DNA of 64,000 nt, from NCBI GenBank assembly GCA_018671895.1, contig JABHGV010000074.1, positions 1 through 64,000 of the forward strand, in the 5' to 3' direction. A program made the translations under genes and the position numbers. The notes under the pieces were generated by a model. The model saw only the letters and a program-made list of their open reading frames with translations. It made no database searches and had not been told where the DNA came from. Positions 24,957 through 34,215 of the stretch are shown one piece after another (position 1 is the stretch's first letter; each line of letters opens with the position of its first letter). The DNA is from Rhodospirillaceae bacterium (GTDB lineage Bacteria; Pseudomonadota; Alphaproteobacteria; Rhodospirillales; JABHCV01).

Positions 24957-26834
24957 ATGTGCGGTATCGCGGGAATCGTTGGACAATCCCCGGTCAATGG
25001 TGATGCCGTTCGGGCGATGACGGACTTGATGGTCCATCGCGGCCCTGATGGCGAGGGGCTGTGGCAAAGCACAGACGGTCGGACCTGTCTTGGTCATCGC
25101 AGGCTGGCGGTTCTTGATCTTCACGACCGTGCGGCCCAGCCGATGACCAGCGTCGATGAAGACTTGGTGCTGACCTACAACGGCGAGATTTATAATTACC
25201 TTGAATTGAAATCTCGGCTCGAGGCCGAGGGGGTAATTTTTAGAACCAGTGGCGATACAGAAGTGGTGCTAGAGGCCTATCGGGCGTGGGGCGAGGACTG
25301 CCTCGGCGAATTTAACGGCATGTTCGCCTTCGCTATTTATGACCGACGGCAGAATCGTCTGTTCTGTGCCCGCGACCGTTTTGGTGAAAAACCGTTCCTG
25401 TTTCTGGAACAGGACGGGGTCTTTGCATTTGCGTCCGAATACAAGGCCCTGTTCGTATTGGCTGGTGTTGATGTCGATATTGACGAACGCGCCTTGATCA
25501 ACTTTTTTGACAAACCGGCCAGTGGTTTGGACCACGATCGCGATACTGTATTCCGGGGAATTTGTCAGTTGCTGCCGGGCGAAAAACTGACCGTCGAACT
25601 GGATGATCTGTCATGGGCGGCGACGAAATACTGGACCGGCGTGGTCGCGCCCCGCGATGACGCGATATCCGATGCTGATGCCATCACCCGGTTTCGCGAC
25701 TTGCTCGCCGATGCCGTGAAAATCCGCTTGCGCAGCGATGTCGCCACCGGGTCGTGTCTGTCCGGTGGCCTCGATTCCAGTGCCATTACATACCTGTCCC
25801 GGGGGCTGCAGGGCGATGATGCCCCCTATCACACTTTCACCGGGCGGTTCCCGGGCAGCCCGGCTGACGAAGGGGCGTGGGCCGAACAGGTGGCGGCGGC
25901 GACGTCTGCCAAGGCCCACGAAACATTTCCCGATGCCGAAGGGTTCATGACCGATGTGGAAAATTTCATTTGGCTGAATGAACTGCCGGTCGATAGCGCC
26001 AGCCAATACGCCCAGTGGTGCGTCTTTCGCACCGCGGCTGATGCCGGGGTAACTGTGCTGCTCGACGGCCAGGGGGCGGATGAAATTCTGGGGGGATACG
26101 AGCAATATTTCGTTGCCTATTGCCAGACGCCTGCGGGCCGGTCTGAGGAGGCGAAAATCCGGAAACGCTACCCAATGGCATTCTCCAACGCCGATCAGGG
26201 CTGGAAAAAGGCGTTGCCATCAGGGATCAGGCGTTTTGCCGCCCACATGTTTCAGCGTGGCACGGACCTGCGTTTTGGCATCCGGCCTGAATGGGACAAT
26301 GCCATGTCAGGGTCCGATAGCCCGCCCGAAAGTCTGCTACAGGCATTGCACCGGGACTCTTGCGACGGGTTTCTGACGACCCTGCTGCGTTATGGCGATC
26401 GAAACTCGATGGCTCATTCGCGAGAGGTCAGGTTGCCGTTCTGCGATCATCGCATCGCCGAATTTGCCTTTTCTCTGCCGCCCCGCCTGTTGATGGGCGA
26501 GGCCCAGACCAAACGCCTGTTGCGCGAGGCGATGCGCGGCGTTTTGCCGGAGCCCATCCGCACCCGTTGGAACAAACAGGGTTTCCTGCCACCCCAAGCC
26601 GACTGGTTGCGGGGCGAATTGTTTGATGTTGCCGAAGACCTGTTCAACAGCCCGTCATTTATCACCAATTCCATCTGGGACGCATCGTGGTGGCAAGGTG
26701 CGCTCGGCCGGTTGCGCGCCGGTGAAGGCGGATTGGCGACAGCCTTGTGGAAGCCTTTTATCAGCGAGCTGTGGACGCGCCATTTCGTTGAACGGGTGAA
26801 GGCGCAGCCCCGGGTGTCTGCCTTAATCCAATAA
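24957..26834 (+). CDS. asnB: Asparagine synthetase (glutamine-hydrolysing) homologue
   Basis: The 625 residues hold an N-terminal class II glutaminase domain (Cys2 in MCGIAGIVG, then RRLAVLDL, YNGEIYN and SGDTEVVLEAY) and a C-terminal ATP-dependent synthetase domain (P-loop SCLSGGLDSSAI near 265, later LLDGQGADEILGGY). In polysaccharide clusters such proteins usually amidate a sugar carboxylate rather than make free asparagine, and the setting here favours that reading. The first codon is fixed by the catalytic Cys. It converges with the next glycosyltransferase, overlapping by 12 bases. Confidence 0.88.
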   Translation: MCGIAGIVGQSPVNGDAVRAMTDLMVHRGPDGEGLWQSTDGRTCLGHRRLAVLDLHDRAAQPMTSVDEDLVLTYNGEIYNYLELKSRLEAEGVIFRTSGDTEVVLEAYRAWGEDCLGEFNGMFAFAIYDRRQNRLFCARDRFGEKPFLFLEQDGVFAFASEYKALFVLAGVDVDIDERALINFFDKPASGLDHDRDTVFRGICQLLPGEKLTVELDDLSWAATKYWTGVVAPRDDAISDADAITRFRDLLADAVKIRLRSDVATGSCLSGGLDSSAITYLSRGLQGDDAPYHTFTGRFPGSPADEGAWAEQVAAATSAKAHETFPDAEGFMTDVENFIWLNELPVDSASQYAQWCVFRTAADAGVTVLLDGQGADEILGGYEQYFVAYCQTPAGRSEEAKIRKRYPMAFSNADQGWKKALPSGIRRFAAHMFQRGTDLRFGIRPEWDNAMSGSDSPPESLLQALHRDSCDGFLTTLLRYGDRNSMAHSREVRLPFCDHRIAEFAFSLPPRLLMGEAQTKRLLREAMRGVLPEPIRTRWNKQGFLPPQADWLRGELFDVAEDLFNSPSFITNSIWDASWWQGALGRLRAGEGGLATALWKPFISELWTRHFVERVKAQPRVSALIQ

Positions 26835-27980
26835 TCTCTCATAGGCCGCAACCAGCCGGTCGATGTAGTCATCCCAGCCGTATACGTCGTTGACGGTGTC
26901 ACGCGCCGCCTGTCCCATGCTTGTGCGACGGCTCGCATCTGCGACCAGACCAGCAAGCGCCATCGACAAGGCAGCCGCATTGCCGGGGGGAACGATTATG
27001 CCGCCGGAACTGCCGCCATGGATCAGGATATCTGCCGCCCCGACGGGCTCGCTGACGACAACCGGCAGTCCCGCCGCCATCGCTTGCGGGACGACCATGC
27101 CGAATCCTTCTTCGATGGACGGCAGGCAGAAAATATCGGCGTCGGCATAAATTTTCGGCAGATCGTGCCCCGCTACGGGGCCCCGGACATGGATGTTGTC
27201 CGATGCCAGTCGGTCCAGCGTCGGCTTGAATTCTTCTTCGATGGGGCCGATGAGATGCAGTTCCGCCGGGTCTTTTATCTGGGCAAATGCATTGATCAGC
27301 GTCGGCACCCCTTTGCGCAATCCGACCGAACCAACAAACAATATGCGACATGGGCGATCAGAAGGGCGATCAGAAGGGCGATCCGGGGCGCTATATCCGT
27401 CGAGGTCGACGCCCAGCGGATTGACGATCAGCTTGTTCAGGTCGATGCCGCTTTTGGCAAAGGTCTGTGCCGAATGCCGCGACAGCACGGCGATGGCGTC
27501 GGCCTGTTCGTATTCGGCCAATTCGCGTTCGATGATTCCGGGGTCGGTTGCCTGAAACGTCAGGCCGTGGCGTTTGTATTCTTCCGTCAGAACATCTGTT
27601 TGATGAACGATATGGGTGGACCCGCGCTCAATCACCACCTTTAGCCCTAAATCATGGGCAACGGGAATGGCTTCCAAGGTGGCCGAACTCCAACCTGTCA
27701 GGATATCGGCGGTACAGCCGGGCAGGTTGCGCGCAGCAAATCGCCCGAAGGCCCGTGCGATGGCCAGGTCCGGCTTCGCTCCGAGCCCCAGCTTGTCATG
27801 CAGGCGACGCCGCAATTCCAGCCATGGCGCGGTACGCATCTTCGCGTCATGCCCCAGCCAGCGTCGTGCGGCAAAGGCCGGATAGGTGGTGTTAAGGCTT
27901 TCCAGCAGGCCACGCCGATGCAGCCCCCGGGCCATCTCGAAGGCATGGTAACGGCCATGGACACTGACACGGACCTTCAT
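26823..27980 (-). CDS. Glycosyltransferase family 4 (GT-B) with a repeat-encoded linker
   Basis: This 385-residue GT-B enzyme has the start VRVSVHGRYHAFEMARGLHRRG, a middle VIERGSTHIVHQ and a C-terminal domain with ILFVGSVGLRKGVPTLINAF and LPSIEEGFGMVVPQAMAAGLPVVVSEPVGAADI. Between the two domains (about residues 197-207) the chain reads DRPSDRPSDRP, encoded by a 12-base tandem repeat. The gene overlaps the upstream gene's stop by four bases, so the two form a minus-strand pair. Confidence 0.84.
   Translation of the reverse strand: MKVRVSVHGRYHAFEMARGLHRRGLLESLNTTYPAFAARRWLGHDAKMRTAPWLELRRRLHDKLGLGAKPDLAIARAFGRFAARNLPGCTADILTGWSSATLEAIPVAHDLGLKVVIERGSTHIVHQTDVLTEEYKRHGLTFQATDPGIIERELAEYEQADAIAVLSRHSAQTFAKSGIDLNKLIVNPLGVDLDGYSAPDRPSDRPSDRPCRILFVGSVGLRKGVPTLINAFAQIKDPAELHLIGPIEEEFKPTLDRLASDNIHVRGPVAGHDLPKIYADADIFCLPSIEEGFGMVVPQAMAAGLPVVVSEPVGAADILIHGGSSGGIIVPPGNAAALSMALAGLVADASRRTSMGQAARDTVNDVYGWDDYIDRLVAAYERLLD
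27352..27383. repeat. 12-base tandem repeat inside a glycosyltransferase gene
   Basis: GGGCGATCAGAA occurs twice (27352-27363 and 27364-27375), followed by a partial third copy GGGCGATC. The unit is a multiple of three, so copy-number change would add or remove Ser-Asp-Arg-Pro without a frameshift. It falls in the interdomain linker. Confidence 0.85.
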
Positions 27981-29203
27981 GGTGTCTCCCCGATAATACG
28001 TTCGAACAACGTTTCAAGCTTATCGGCCTGACGCGGCCAGGAATAGGCGTTCAGGTTATCCGGGTCAGCAACAGGGGTGTCGTTTGTCGTCTGCGCGAGG
28101 GCATCGGCGACGGCCTCAGGTGTCACGGGCGTTGAGGGCGTCAGCAAAAGCCCGCCGATGTTACGGGCAATTTTTTTGGCCTCATTACCCTCGCCGGGAA
28201 CGCTGATGACCGGGCGTCCGGCGGCCAGCAATTCCAGCGTCTTGTGCTGAAACAGACAATGGGGGTTGTGGATATAGGCATTAACGTGGGCGAGGCGTTG
28301 CCGGTCGTTAAGCTCGACCATCGGCATGAACGGGTTCAGGTCGACCCTTGCAAGTCCATCAAGGCGGTGGATTTGTCGCTCGACACGGTCGATGTCATTT
28401 CCGGCATAGGCAAAGACGGCGTCGTTGATGGATTGTTTGCGCAACCACATCGCCAACCCGTCGAGCAGGATGCCGAGGCTGCGGTCATCGTAGACACTGC
28501 CGGTCAAAAGCATCTGAAAAGGGCCGTCTGTTGGCCGGGATAACGCGCATGGCTCGAACCCACTGTAGATGGTCGTCTTTGTCTGACTGAAAAATTGCGA
28601 TGCTTCTTCGGCATGGTCGTCGGAAAATGCCGTCATGTGGGCGGCGTCGCGATACCGCCCGGCGATCAGACGGGCCAGACCCGAAGGCAGGAACCGACTC
28701 CACGGGTCTTTAATGTCGGCGACCCATGGGCAACTTGCTGTGCCGGCAATCGCCTGAGCGATATTCCAGACATCGGTATTGCCAAACGTGCCCCAGACAA
28801 TATCGGGCCGGAACTCTTTTGTCAGGGCGGGGATATGGGCCCGGGCACTGTTGCGCCAATCTGTGAAGACACCACTGTTAAGCAGATAACTGCCCGCCAG
28901 CACCATCTGGCGCAGGCCGATGGGCAACTTGCCGATACGCGCACGGGCCAGCAGCATCGTTGGAGTCGGGCGGCATGCCAGTACAAAGGGGGACGAAAAA
29001 TCGTGTGCCGCAAGGCTGGCCTTTAAGTCAGTGATGGTTTCATCGGTGTCACCCAAGGTCTCGCAGACGAGGACAATCTGGTGCCCCTTATGACTAAGGG
29101 CACGGGCGAAGGACGCCATCCTGAGAGCGGAGACGTGCTTTTCGTCCGGATGCGTGTGGTTGACGAAGACCGCCCGAAACCCCTGTCCCAATTTCCCCCC
29201 CAT
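27977..29203 (-). CDS. GT-B-type glycosyltransferase
   Basis: The 408 residues begin VFVNHTHPDEKHVSALRMASFARALSHKGHQIVLV, the gap-and-loop pattern of the GT4 acceptor domain. They continue with DIVWGTFGNTDVWNIAQ and PWVADIKDPWSRFLP, and end with FQHKTLELLAAGRPVISVPGEGNEA, which takes the place of the usual donor signature. The ATG at 29203 is preceded by GGAA. It overlaps the following glycosyltransferase by four bases and is divergent from the methyltransferase gene. Donor and acceptor unknown. Confidence 0.75.
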   Translation of the reverse strand: MGGKLGQGFRAVFVNHTHPDEKHVSALRMASFARALSHKGHQIVLVCETLGDTDETITDLKASLAAHDFSSPFVLACRPTPTMLLARARIGKLPIGLRQMVLAGSYLLNSGVFTDWRNSARAHIPALTKEFRPDIVWGTFGNTDVWNIAQAIAGTASCPWVADIKDPWSRFLPSGLARLIAGRYRDAAHMTAFSDDHAEEASQFFSQTKTTIYSGFEPCALSRPTDGPFQMLLTGSVYDDRSLGILLDGLAMWLRKQSINDAVFAYAGNDIDRVERQIHRLDGLARVDLNPFMPMVELNDRQRLAHVNAYIHNPHCLFQHKTLELLAAGRPVISVPGEGNEAKKIARNIGGLLLTPSTPVTPEAVADALAQTTNDTPVADPDNLNAYSWPRQADKLETLFERIIGETP

Positions 29204-29311
29204 AAGAATTCCGGTTTCCGACTCTGATCATCCTTACGATAGTCCCTGAATTTTTTCGAACAAACTGAAATATGAGGTAGGTTGTCCGGCGTTTTGAAAA
29301 TGAGGATCCGG

Positions 29312-30295
29312 ATGTTTGCGAAACTAGTGGACTGGCTGGCATGCCCCAAGTGTGGCGCGGACCTGTCGCTGGACGGACCGGTGCCGGGTGACGCAGAGAT
29401 AATCGACGCCAGCCTGACCTGTCAGGGGTGTCGGGAAATCTATCGTGTCCGGGACGGCATCCCGCGTTTCGCTGGCGACGACAGCGAGAATTTCGAGAAT
29501 TTCGGCTATCAGTGGAACCTGCTCGGCAATGTTCAGATTGACCGTCTTGCCGGTCATCGTCTCAGCGAAGGCCGCTTGCTGTCTGAAACCGGATGGGATG
29601 CAGACTGGTTCAAGGGCAAGGTCATTCTTGATTGCGGGTGTGGGGCCGGGCGTTTCGCCGATGTTGCTGCCGGACTGGGGGCGACCGTTATCGCCGTCGA
29701 CATCAGCCGGGCCGTCGATGCATGTCGCGAAAATTTATCCGTGCATGGGGACCACGTCAATTGCCTGCAAGCATCGATTTTCGATTTGCCGTTAAAGCCG
29801 GGCATCGTCGATGCGGTATTCAGCCTCGGTGTTATTCAGCACACGCCGGACCCGGAACGGGCGGTCGCCTCGATGGCATCGGTGCTCAGGCCCGGTGGAC
29901 GTCTGGCGGTGAATTTCTACGAGAAGGATTTCTGGCCGTGGTTGCAGCCCATTAAATATGCGCTCAGGCTGACGACCCCGTCGTGGGAACAAGAAAGCCT
30001 GCTTGGGTTCTGCAAGGCGCTGGTCAAGGCGTTCTTCCCGTTATCCTATGCCATCCGCAATGTTCGCAAGGCGCGCCTGCTCAGCCATTTTCTGCCCATC
30101 TGCACGGTTCACAACCCGGAACTGAACAAGCAGCAGCAGCATGACTGGACCCTGCTCGATACTTTCGACTGGTATGGACCGCACTATGAATTGCGTCAGC
30201 GTCATACGCGTCTGGGCGCCTTGCTGGGTGAATTGAATATGAAAAACATCAAGGCTCGCCCCGGAGTTGTGCAGGCAAGTAAACCAGCTGCCTGA
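29312..30295 (+). CDS. SAM-dependent methyltransferase with Trm112-like zinc ribbon
   Basis: The 327-residue protein starts with a small Trm112-like domain (about residues 1-55) with two Cys pairs, CPKCGADL and CQGC, and EIYRVRDGIPRF. A class I methyltransferase core follows: motif I VILDCGCGAGRFADVAAGLGA near 110, then VDIS, SIFDLPL and FSLGVIQHTPDPERAVASM. The C-terminal third has no clear domain. The ATG at 29312 has GAGGA upstream and was preferred over 29300 and a TTG at 29282. Position at the end of the glycan region suggests sugar or lipid-head methylation, an inference. Confidence 0.78.
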   Translation: MFAKLVDWLACPKCGADLSLDGPVPGDAEIIDASLTCQGCREIYRVRDGIPRFAGDDSENFENFGYQWNLLGNVQIDRLAGHRLSEGRLLSETGWDADWFKGKVILDCGCGAGRFADVAAGLGATVIAVDISRAVDACRENLSVHGDHVNCLQASIFDLPLKPGIVDAVFSLGVIQHTPDPERAVASMASVLRPGGRLAVNFYEKDFWPWLQPIKYALRLTTPSWEQESLLGFCKALVKAFFPLSYAIRNVRKARLLSHFLPICTVHNPELNKQQQHDWTLLDTFDWYGPHYELRQRHTRLGALLGELNMKNIKARPGVVQASKPAA

Positions 30296-30375
30296 TTTTG
30301 ATACTTTGAACGACGTTGACGAAGCGGCACATGCAAAGGATGCTATGGCAGGGTGATGCGACCAAGGAGGCGACC

Positions 30376-32085
30376 ATGGCCAAGGCCAGCAATGACCAGC
30401 ACGTAAAACCGAAGAGCGACATCGAGATTTCCCGGGCGGCAACCATGCGGCCCATTCAGGATGTCGCCATGGACAAGCTTGGCATCGGCCCGGAACATCT
30501 GGAGCCCTATGGCCATTACAAGGCGAAACTGTCTCTCGAATTCATCGACAGCCTGAAAAAAAAGAAAGACGGCAAGCTGATCCTGGTGACTGCGATCTCA
30601 CCGACACCTGCGGGCGAAGGCAAGACGGCGACGACGGTTGGACTGGGCGATGGCCTGAACCGGATCGGCAAAAAGGCCATCATGTGCCTGCGCGAGCCTT
30701 CACTGGGGCCGTGTTTTGGTATGAAAGGCGGGGCCGCCGGGGGCGGTTATGCCCAGGTCGTGCCGATGGAAGATATCAACCTTCATTTTACCGGCGATTT
30801 CCACGCCATCAGCTCGGCCAACAACTTGCTCGCCGCAATGGTCGATAATCACGTCTATTGGCACGAGAACGACAAGACCCTGCTGGACAATCGACGCATC
30901 ACATGGCGGCGCGCCGTCGATATGAATGATCGTTCGTTGCGAGATGTTGTGACGGCCTTGGGCGGTGTCTCCAACGGTGCGCCCCGGCAAGGGGGCTTCG
31001 ATATTACGGTTGCATCCGAAGTCATGGCGATCCTGTGCCTGTCCAAAGACCTGGCCGAATTGCAACACCGTCTCGGCAATATCATTGTCGGCCTGTCGCG
31101 CGAGCGCAAACCGGTGACCGCGCGCGAGCTGAAGGCAGAAGGCGCGATGGCGGTCCTGCTGCATGACGCCATCAAACCCAATCTGGTTCAAACCATTGAA
31201 AACAATCCGGCTTTTATCCATGGCGGTCCGTTTGCAAACATCGCCCACGGATGCAATTCGATCATCGCGACGCAGACGGCGCTGAAGCTTGGTGACTATG
31301 TCGTTACCGAGGCCGGTTTCGGTGCCGATCTGGGGGCCGAGAAGTTTTTCAATATCAAATGCCGCAAGGCCGGTCTGAAGCCCGATCTGGTGGTTCTGGT
31401 GGCGACGGTGCGCGCCTTGAAGATGCACGGCGGAGTCGAGATCAAGGAACTGGAGGCAGAAAACCTGGATGCCCTGGAACGTGGCTTCGGCAATCTTGAA
31501 CGTCATATCTCGAACATTGCCCATTTCGGCATGAAGGCGATTGTTGCGATCAACAGGTTTTCTTCCGACACACCGGCGGAAATAGAAAGCATCAAGCAGA
31601 GGTGCCGGGAATTGGGCGTCGACGCCGTTGAAGCGGATCATTGGGCAACCGGCGGGGCGGGTGCCGAAGACCTGGCCCATGCGGTCGTCGCCAAAATCGA
31701 AGAAGGGGAATCGAACTTCCATCCCCTCTACCCGGATGAAATGTCTCTGTGGAATAAAATCCGGACCATTGCGACATCCCTTTACGGGGCCGAAGATGTT
31801 ATTGCCGACAAGAAAATTCGCGAACGGATCAGGTCCCTGCAAGAAGATTACGGGCACTTTCCGATTTGCATGGCCAAGACCCAGTACAGCTTTTCAACCG
31901 ACCCGGACCTGAAAGGCGCACCAAGCGGTCATGTGGTGCCAATCCACGAAGTCAGGCTATCTGCCGGGGCTGAATTTCTGGTCGTCATCTGCGGCGATAT
32001 CATGACATTGCCGGGGCTGCCGCGGGTGCCATCGGCGACAAATATTCATATTGATAAGGACGGCCTGATCGCAGGATTGTCCTGA
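30376..32085 (+). CDS. fhs: Formate-tetrahydrofolate ligase
   Basis: This enzyme activates formate with ATP and tetrahydrofolate to 10-formyl-THF, linking formate to the one-carbon pool. The 569 residues match the family length. The P-loop is [15 protein letters not shown] (about 75-90), and the FTHFS signatures [22 protein letters not shown] and [16 protein letters not shown] follow, with [11 protein letters not shown] later. The ATG at 30376 follows a perfect AAGGAGG. An in-frame start 60 bases earlier is rejected. I looked for a THF riboswitch in the short leader and saw none. It converges with the helicase gene, with ten bases between stops. Confidence 0.95.
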   Translation: MAKASNDQHVKPKSDIEISRAATMRPIQDVAMDKLGIGPEHLEPYGHYKAKLSLEFIDSLKKKKDGKLILVTAISPTPAGEGKTATTVGLGDGLNRIGKKAIMCLREPSLGPCFGMKGGAAGGGYAQVVPMEDINLHFTGDFHAISSANNLLAAMVDNHVYWHENDKTLLDNRRITWRRAVDMNDRSLRDVVTALGGVSNGAPRQGGFDITVASEVMAILCLSKDLAELQHRLGNIIVGLSRERKPVTARELKAEGAMAVLLHDAIKPNLVQTIENNPAFIHGGPFANIAHGCNSIIATQTALKLGDYVVTEAGFGADLGAEKFFNIKCRKAGLKPDLVVLVATVRALKMHGGVEIKELEAENLDALERGFGNLERHISNIAHFGMKAIVAINRFSSDTPAEIESIKQRCRELGVDAVEADHWATGGAGAEDLAHAVVAKIEEGESNFHPLYPDEMSLWNKIRTIATSLYGAEDVIADKKIRERIRSLQEDYGHFPICMAKTQYSFSTDPDLKGAPSGHVVPIHEVRLSAGAEFLVVICGDIMTLPGLPRVPSATNIHIDKDGLIAGLS

Positions 32086-32095
32086 CCCGGCGCTA

Positions 32096-34051
32096 TTATG
32101 TGCGGGGTTTCTTGGGTTTTTTCCGCTTCAGCGGAGCGGAGCCGGACAGGTCTTGCCCGCCGCCTTTTTCTGCTTTTCCGGCAAATTTGGACTTATGCTT
32201 TTTCTTGGTCTTGTCTTTTGGCTTTTTCGACTTTTTCTCCCAAGGTTTTTTCTCCCCGGACTTTTTCTCCCCGGACTTTTTCTCCCAAGGCTTCTTGTCT
32301 CCAGGCTTTTTAGCCTCTGACGTTTCGTCTGGCTTGCGTGAAAACGTGCGCTTTGGCTTTTTCTTGCCGTGGGCATCAGGCTTGTCGGACGTGTAGGATA
32401 TTTTCTTCTTGCCGCGCGCCCTGTCGGGGCCATCCCTCTGGGACTTCCTGGGCATAGCCGGGGCGTCTTTCAGGCGGGTCACGGAAATGGTCTTTTCCAT
32501 CTTGGCGCTGGGGCCTAGGGCTTCAAGGAACTTATCGACGCACTGGGGGGCAAGCTCGACATAGGTCTCGCGAGGCTGGATTCTAATCGCGCCTATTTCG
32601 TGCTTGGTGATGTGACCGGCCCGACACAGCATTGGCAACAGCCAGCGGGGCTCTGCGTTATGTTCGCGCCCGACAGACAAGGAAATCCAGACGCCGTCCT
32701 TGAAGTCTTCGCGTTGTTTTTGTGGACGTTCCGATGGTCCGGCATCCAGCAATTCTTCCGGTGCGGCCTGGTCCGCAAAATGCTTGCGCACGAAGGCGGC
32801 GGCGACCTGTTCGGGGCTGTGTCGGGTCAGAATTTCCTCGGCGAAGTTTTTTTCAATGTCGCTTAACGGCTCGCTCAAGGACGGGTCTGACAGCAGGCGC
32901 TCGTGATCGCGTACCATAACCTCTTCGGCGGACGGTGGCTTCGCCCAGGTGGCTTCGATGTTCGCGTTTCCTAACAGTCTCTCGGTTCGCTTGCGCCAGT
33001 TATGGGGCACAATCAAGGCACAAACGCCTTTGCGTCCGGCACGTCCTGTCCTGCCGCTTCTGTGCAGCAGAGTTTCGCGGCTTTTGGGAATATCGGCGTG
33101 AATAACCAGTTCCAGATTGGGCAGGTCAATACCGCGCGCCGCCACATCGGTGGCGACACACACGCGGGCGCGGCCATCGCGCATGGCTTGCAGGGCGTGG
33201 GTGCGCTCGTTCTGGCTCAATTCACCAGACAGCGCCACAACCGACAATCCCCGGTTGTTGAAGCGGCTGGTCATGTGGTTGACGGTGGCGCGGGTGGCAC
33301 AGAAAACCAGGGCATTTTTCGCTTCGAAATACCGCAGCACGTTGACGATCGCATTTTCCCGGTCGTTGGGCGCGACGGTAAGGGCGCGGTATTCGATGTC
33401 CAGATGCTGCTTCTTATCCGACATGGTGGCGACACGAATGGCATTGCGCTGGTAACGCTTGGCCATGGCCTCGATGGATTTAGGCACGGTGGCCGAAAAC
33501 ATTAATGTGCGACGGTCTTCCGGTGCCGCATCAAGAATGTATTCCAGGTCATCGCGAAAGCCCATGTCGAGCATTTCGTCTGCTTCGTCCAGGACCACGG
33601 CCTTCAGCCCTGTCGTGTTAAACGAGCCGCGTTCGATGTGATCGCGCAGCCGCCCCGGTGTGCCGACAACGATGTGGGCACCCCGCCCAAGGGCACGGCG
33701 CTCATCGCGCATGTCCATGCCACCAACACACGACACAACAGACGCCCCGGTCATTTCGTACAGCCATTCCAGTTCTCGTTTGACCTGCAAAGCCAGTTCC
33801 CGGGTCGGGGCGACGACCAGCGCCAGCGGGGCTTTGGTGTGCGGAAATCGGTCCGCATCCCCCAGCAGGTCTGATGCGACAGCGATGCCAAAGGCCACGG
33901 TCTTGCCCGATCCCGTCTGCGCGGAAACAAGCGTGTCGGCTGCTTTTAGTTCGGGGGCCAGTACGGCCTGTTGCACCGGGGTCAACACGGAATAGCCGCG
34001 TTTGTTCAACGCCTGGGCAAGCGCCGGAACGACGCCTTCGAAATCTGTCAT
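32096..34051 (-). CDS. DEAD-box RNA helicase with DbpA-like domain and Lys-rich tail
   Basis: The 651 residues contain the full DEAD-box core: AQTGSGKT (motif I), PTRELALQ (Ia), GTPGRLRDH, VLDEADEMLDMGF (II), FSATVPK (III), then DVAARGIDLP and HRSGRTGRAG (V and VI). A DbpA-type RNA-binding domain follows (about 465-540, with GVWISLSVGREHNAEPRWLL). The last about 100 residues are a basic tail with tandem copies of (P/S)(W/G)EKK. It probably remodels rRNA or structured mRNA. The ATG overlaps the stop of the 55-residue ORF (ATGA), so its translation is coupled to the sensor-kinase operon. Confidence 0.9.
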   Translation of the reverse strand: MTDFEGVVPALAQALNKRGYSVLTPVQQAVLAPELKAADTLVSAQTGSGKTVAFGIAVASDLLGDADRFPHTKAPLALVVAPTRELALQVKRELEWLYEMTGASVVSCVGGMDMRDERRALGRGAHIVVGTPGRLRDHIERGSFNTTGLKAVVLDEADEMLDMGFRDDLEYILDAAPEDRRTLMFSATVPKSIEAMAKRYQRNAIRVATMSDKKQHLDIEYRALTVAPNDRENAIVNVLRYFEAKNALVFCATRATVNHMTSRFNNRGLSVVALSGELSQNERTHALQAMRDGRARVCVATDVAARGIDLPNLELVIHADIPKSRETLLHRSGRTGRAGRKGVCALIVPHNWRKRTERLLGNANIEATWAKPPSAEEVMVRDHERLLSDPSLSEPLSDIEKNFAEEILTRHSPEQVAAAFVRKHFADQAAPEELLDAGPSERPQKQREDFKDGVWISLSVGREHNAEPRWLLPMLCRAGHITKHEIGAIRIQPRETYVELAPQCVDKFLEALGPSAKMEKTISVTRLKDAPAMPRKSQRDGPDRARGKKKISYTSDKPDAHGKKKPKRTFSRKPDETSEAKKPGDKKPWEKKSGEKKSGEKKPWEKKSKKPKDKTKKKHKSKFAGKAEKGGGQDLSGSAPLKRKKPKKPRT

Positions 34052-34215
34052 TTTTCTTCTTTCGGAGTATCGGTTTTGTGCATCGGGGCGCACATCGCCG
34101 CAATCAAAAACGCGACGGAATAAATCATGTAGGCCGTGTTGTACTTGGTGTTTGCTGCGGCGTAAAGAACGAACAAGGGCTTAGCCCGAGGCAAAACGAT
34201 ATGCCCCCTGATCAT
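34048..34215 (-). CDS. 55-residue membrane microprotein (unannotated small ORF)
   Basis: The ORF starts with an ATG that shares a base with the stop of the hybrid kinase gene (TAATG) and ends in a TGA that overlaps the helicase start (ATGA). It therefore fits the kinase-helicase gap exactly. The product has a basic N-terminus (MIRGHIVLPRAKPLF), one hydrophobic helix (AYMIYSVAFLIAAMCAPM, about 28-45) and a charged tail KTDTPKEEK. I recognise no family. Tight overlaps on both sides suggest that it is translated, either as a small membrane protein or to relay ribosomes to the helicase. Confidence 0.6.
   Translation of the reverse strand: MIRGHIVLPRAKPLFVLYAAANTKYNTAYMIYSVAFLIAAMCAPMHKTDTPKEEK

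Noticed and set aside
30296-30375. Possible THF riboswitch before fhs
   Set aside because: The leader is only about 80 bases and shows none of the conserved THF-I or THF-II core sequences. Only a strong ribosome site is present.
30700-31857. Minus-strand open frame (385 residues) opposite fhs
   Set aside because: Shadow of a well-supported gene with no motif of its own.
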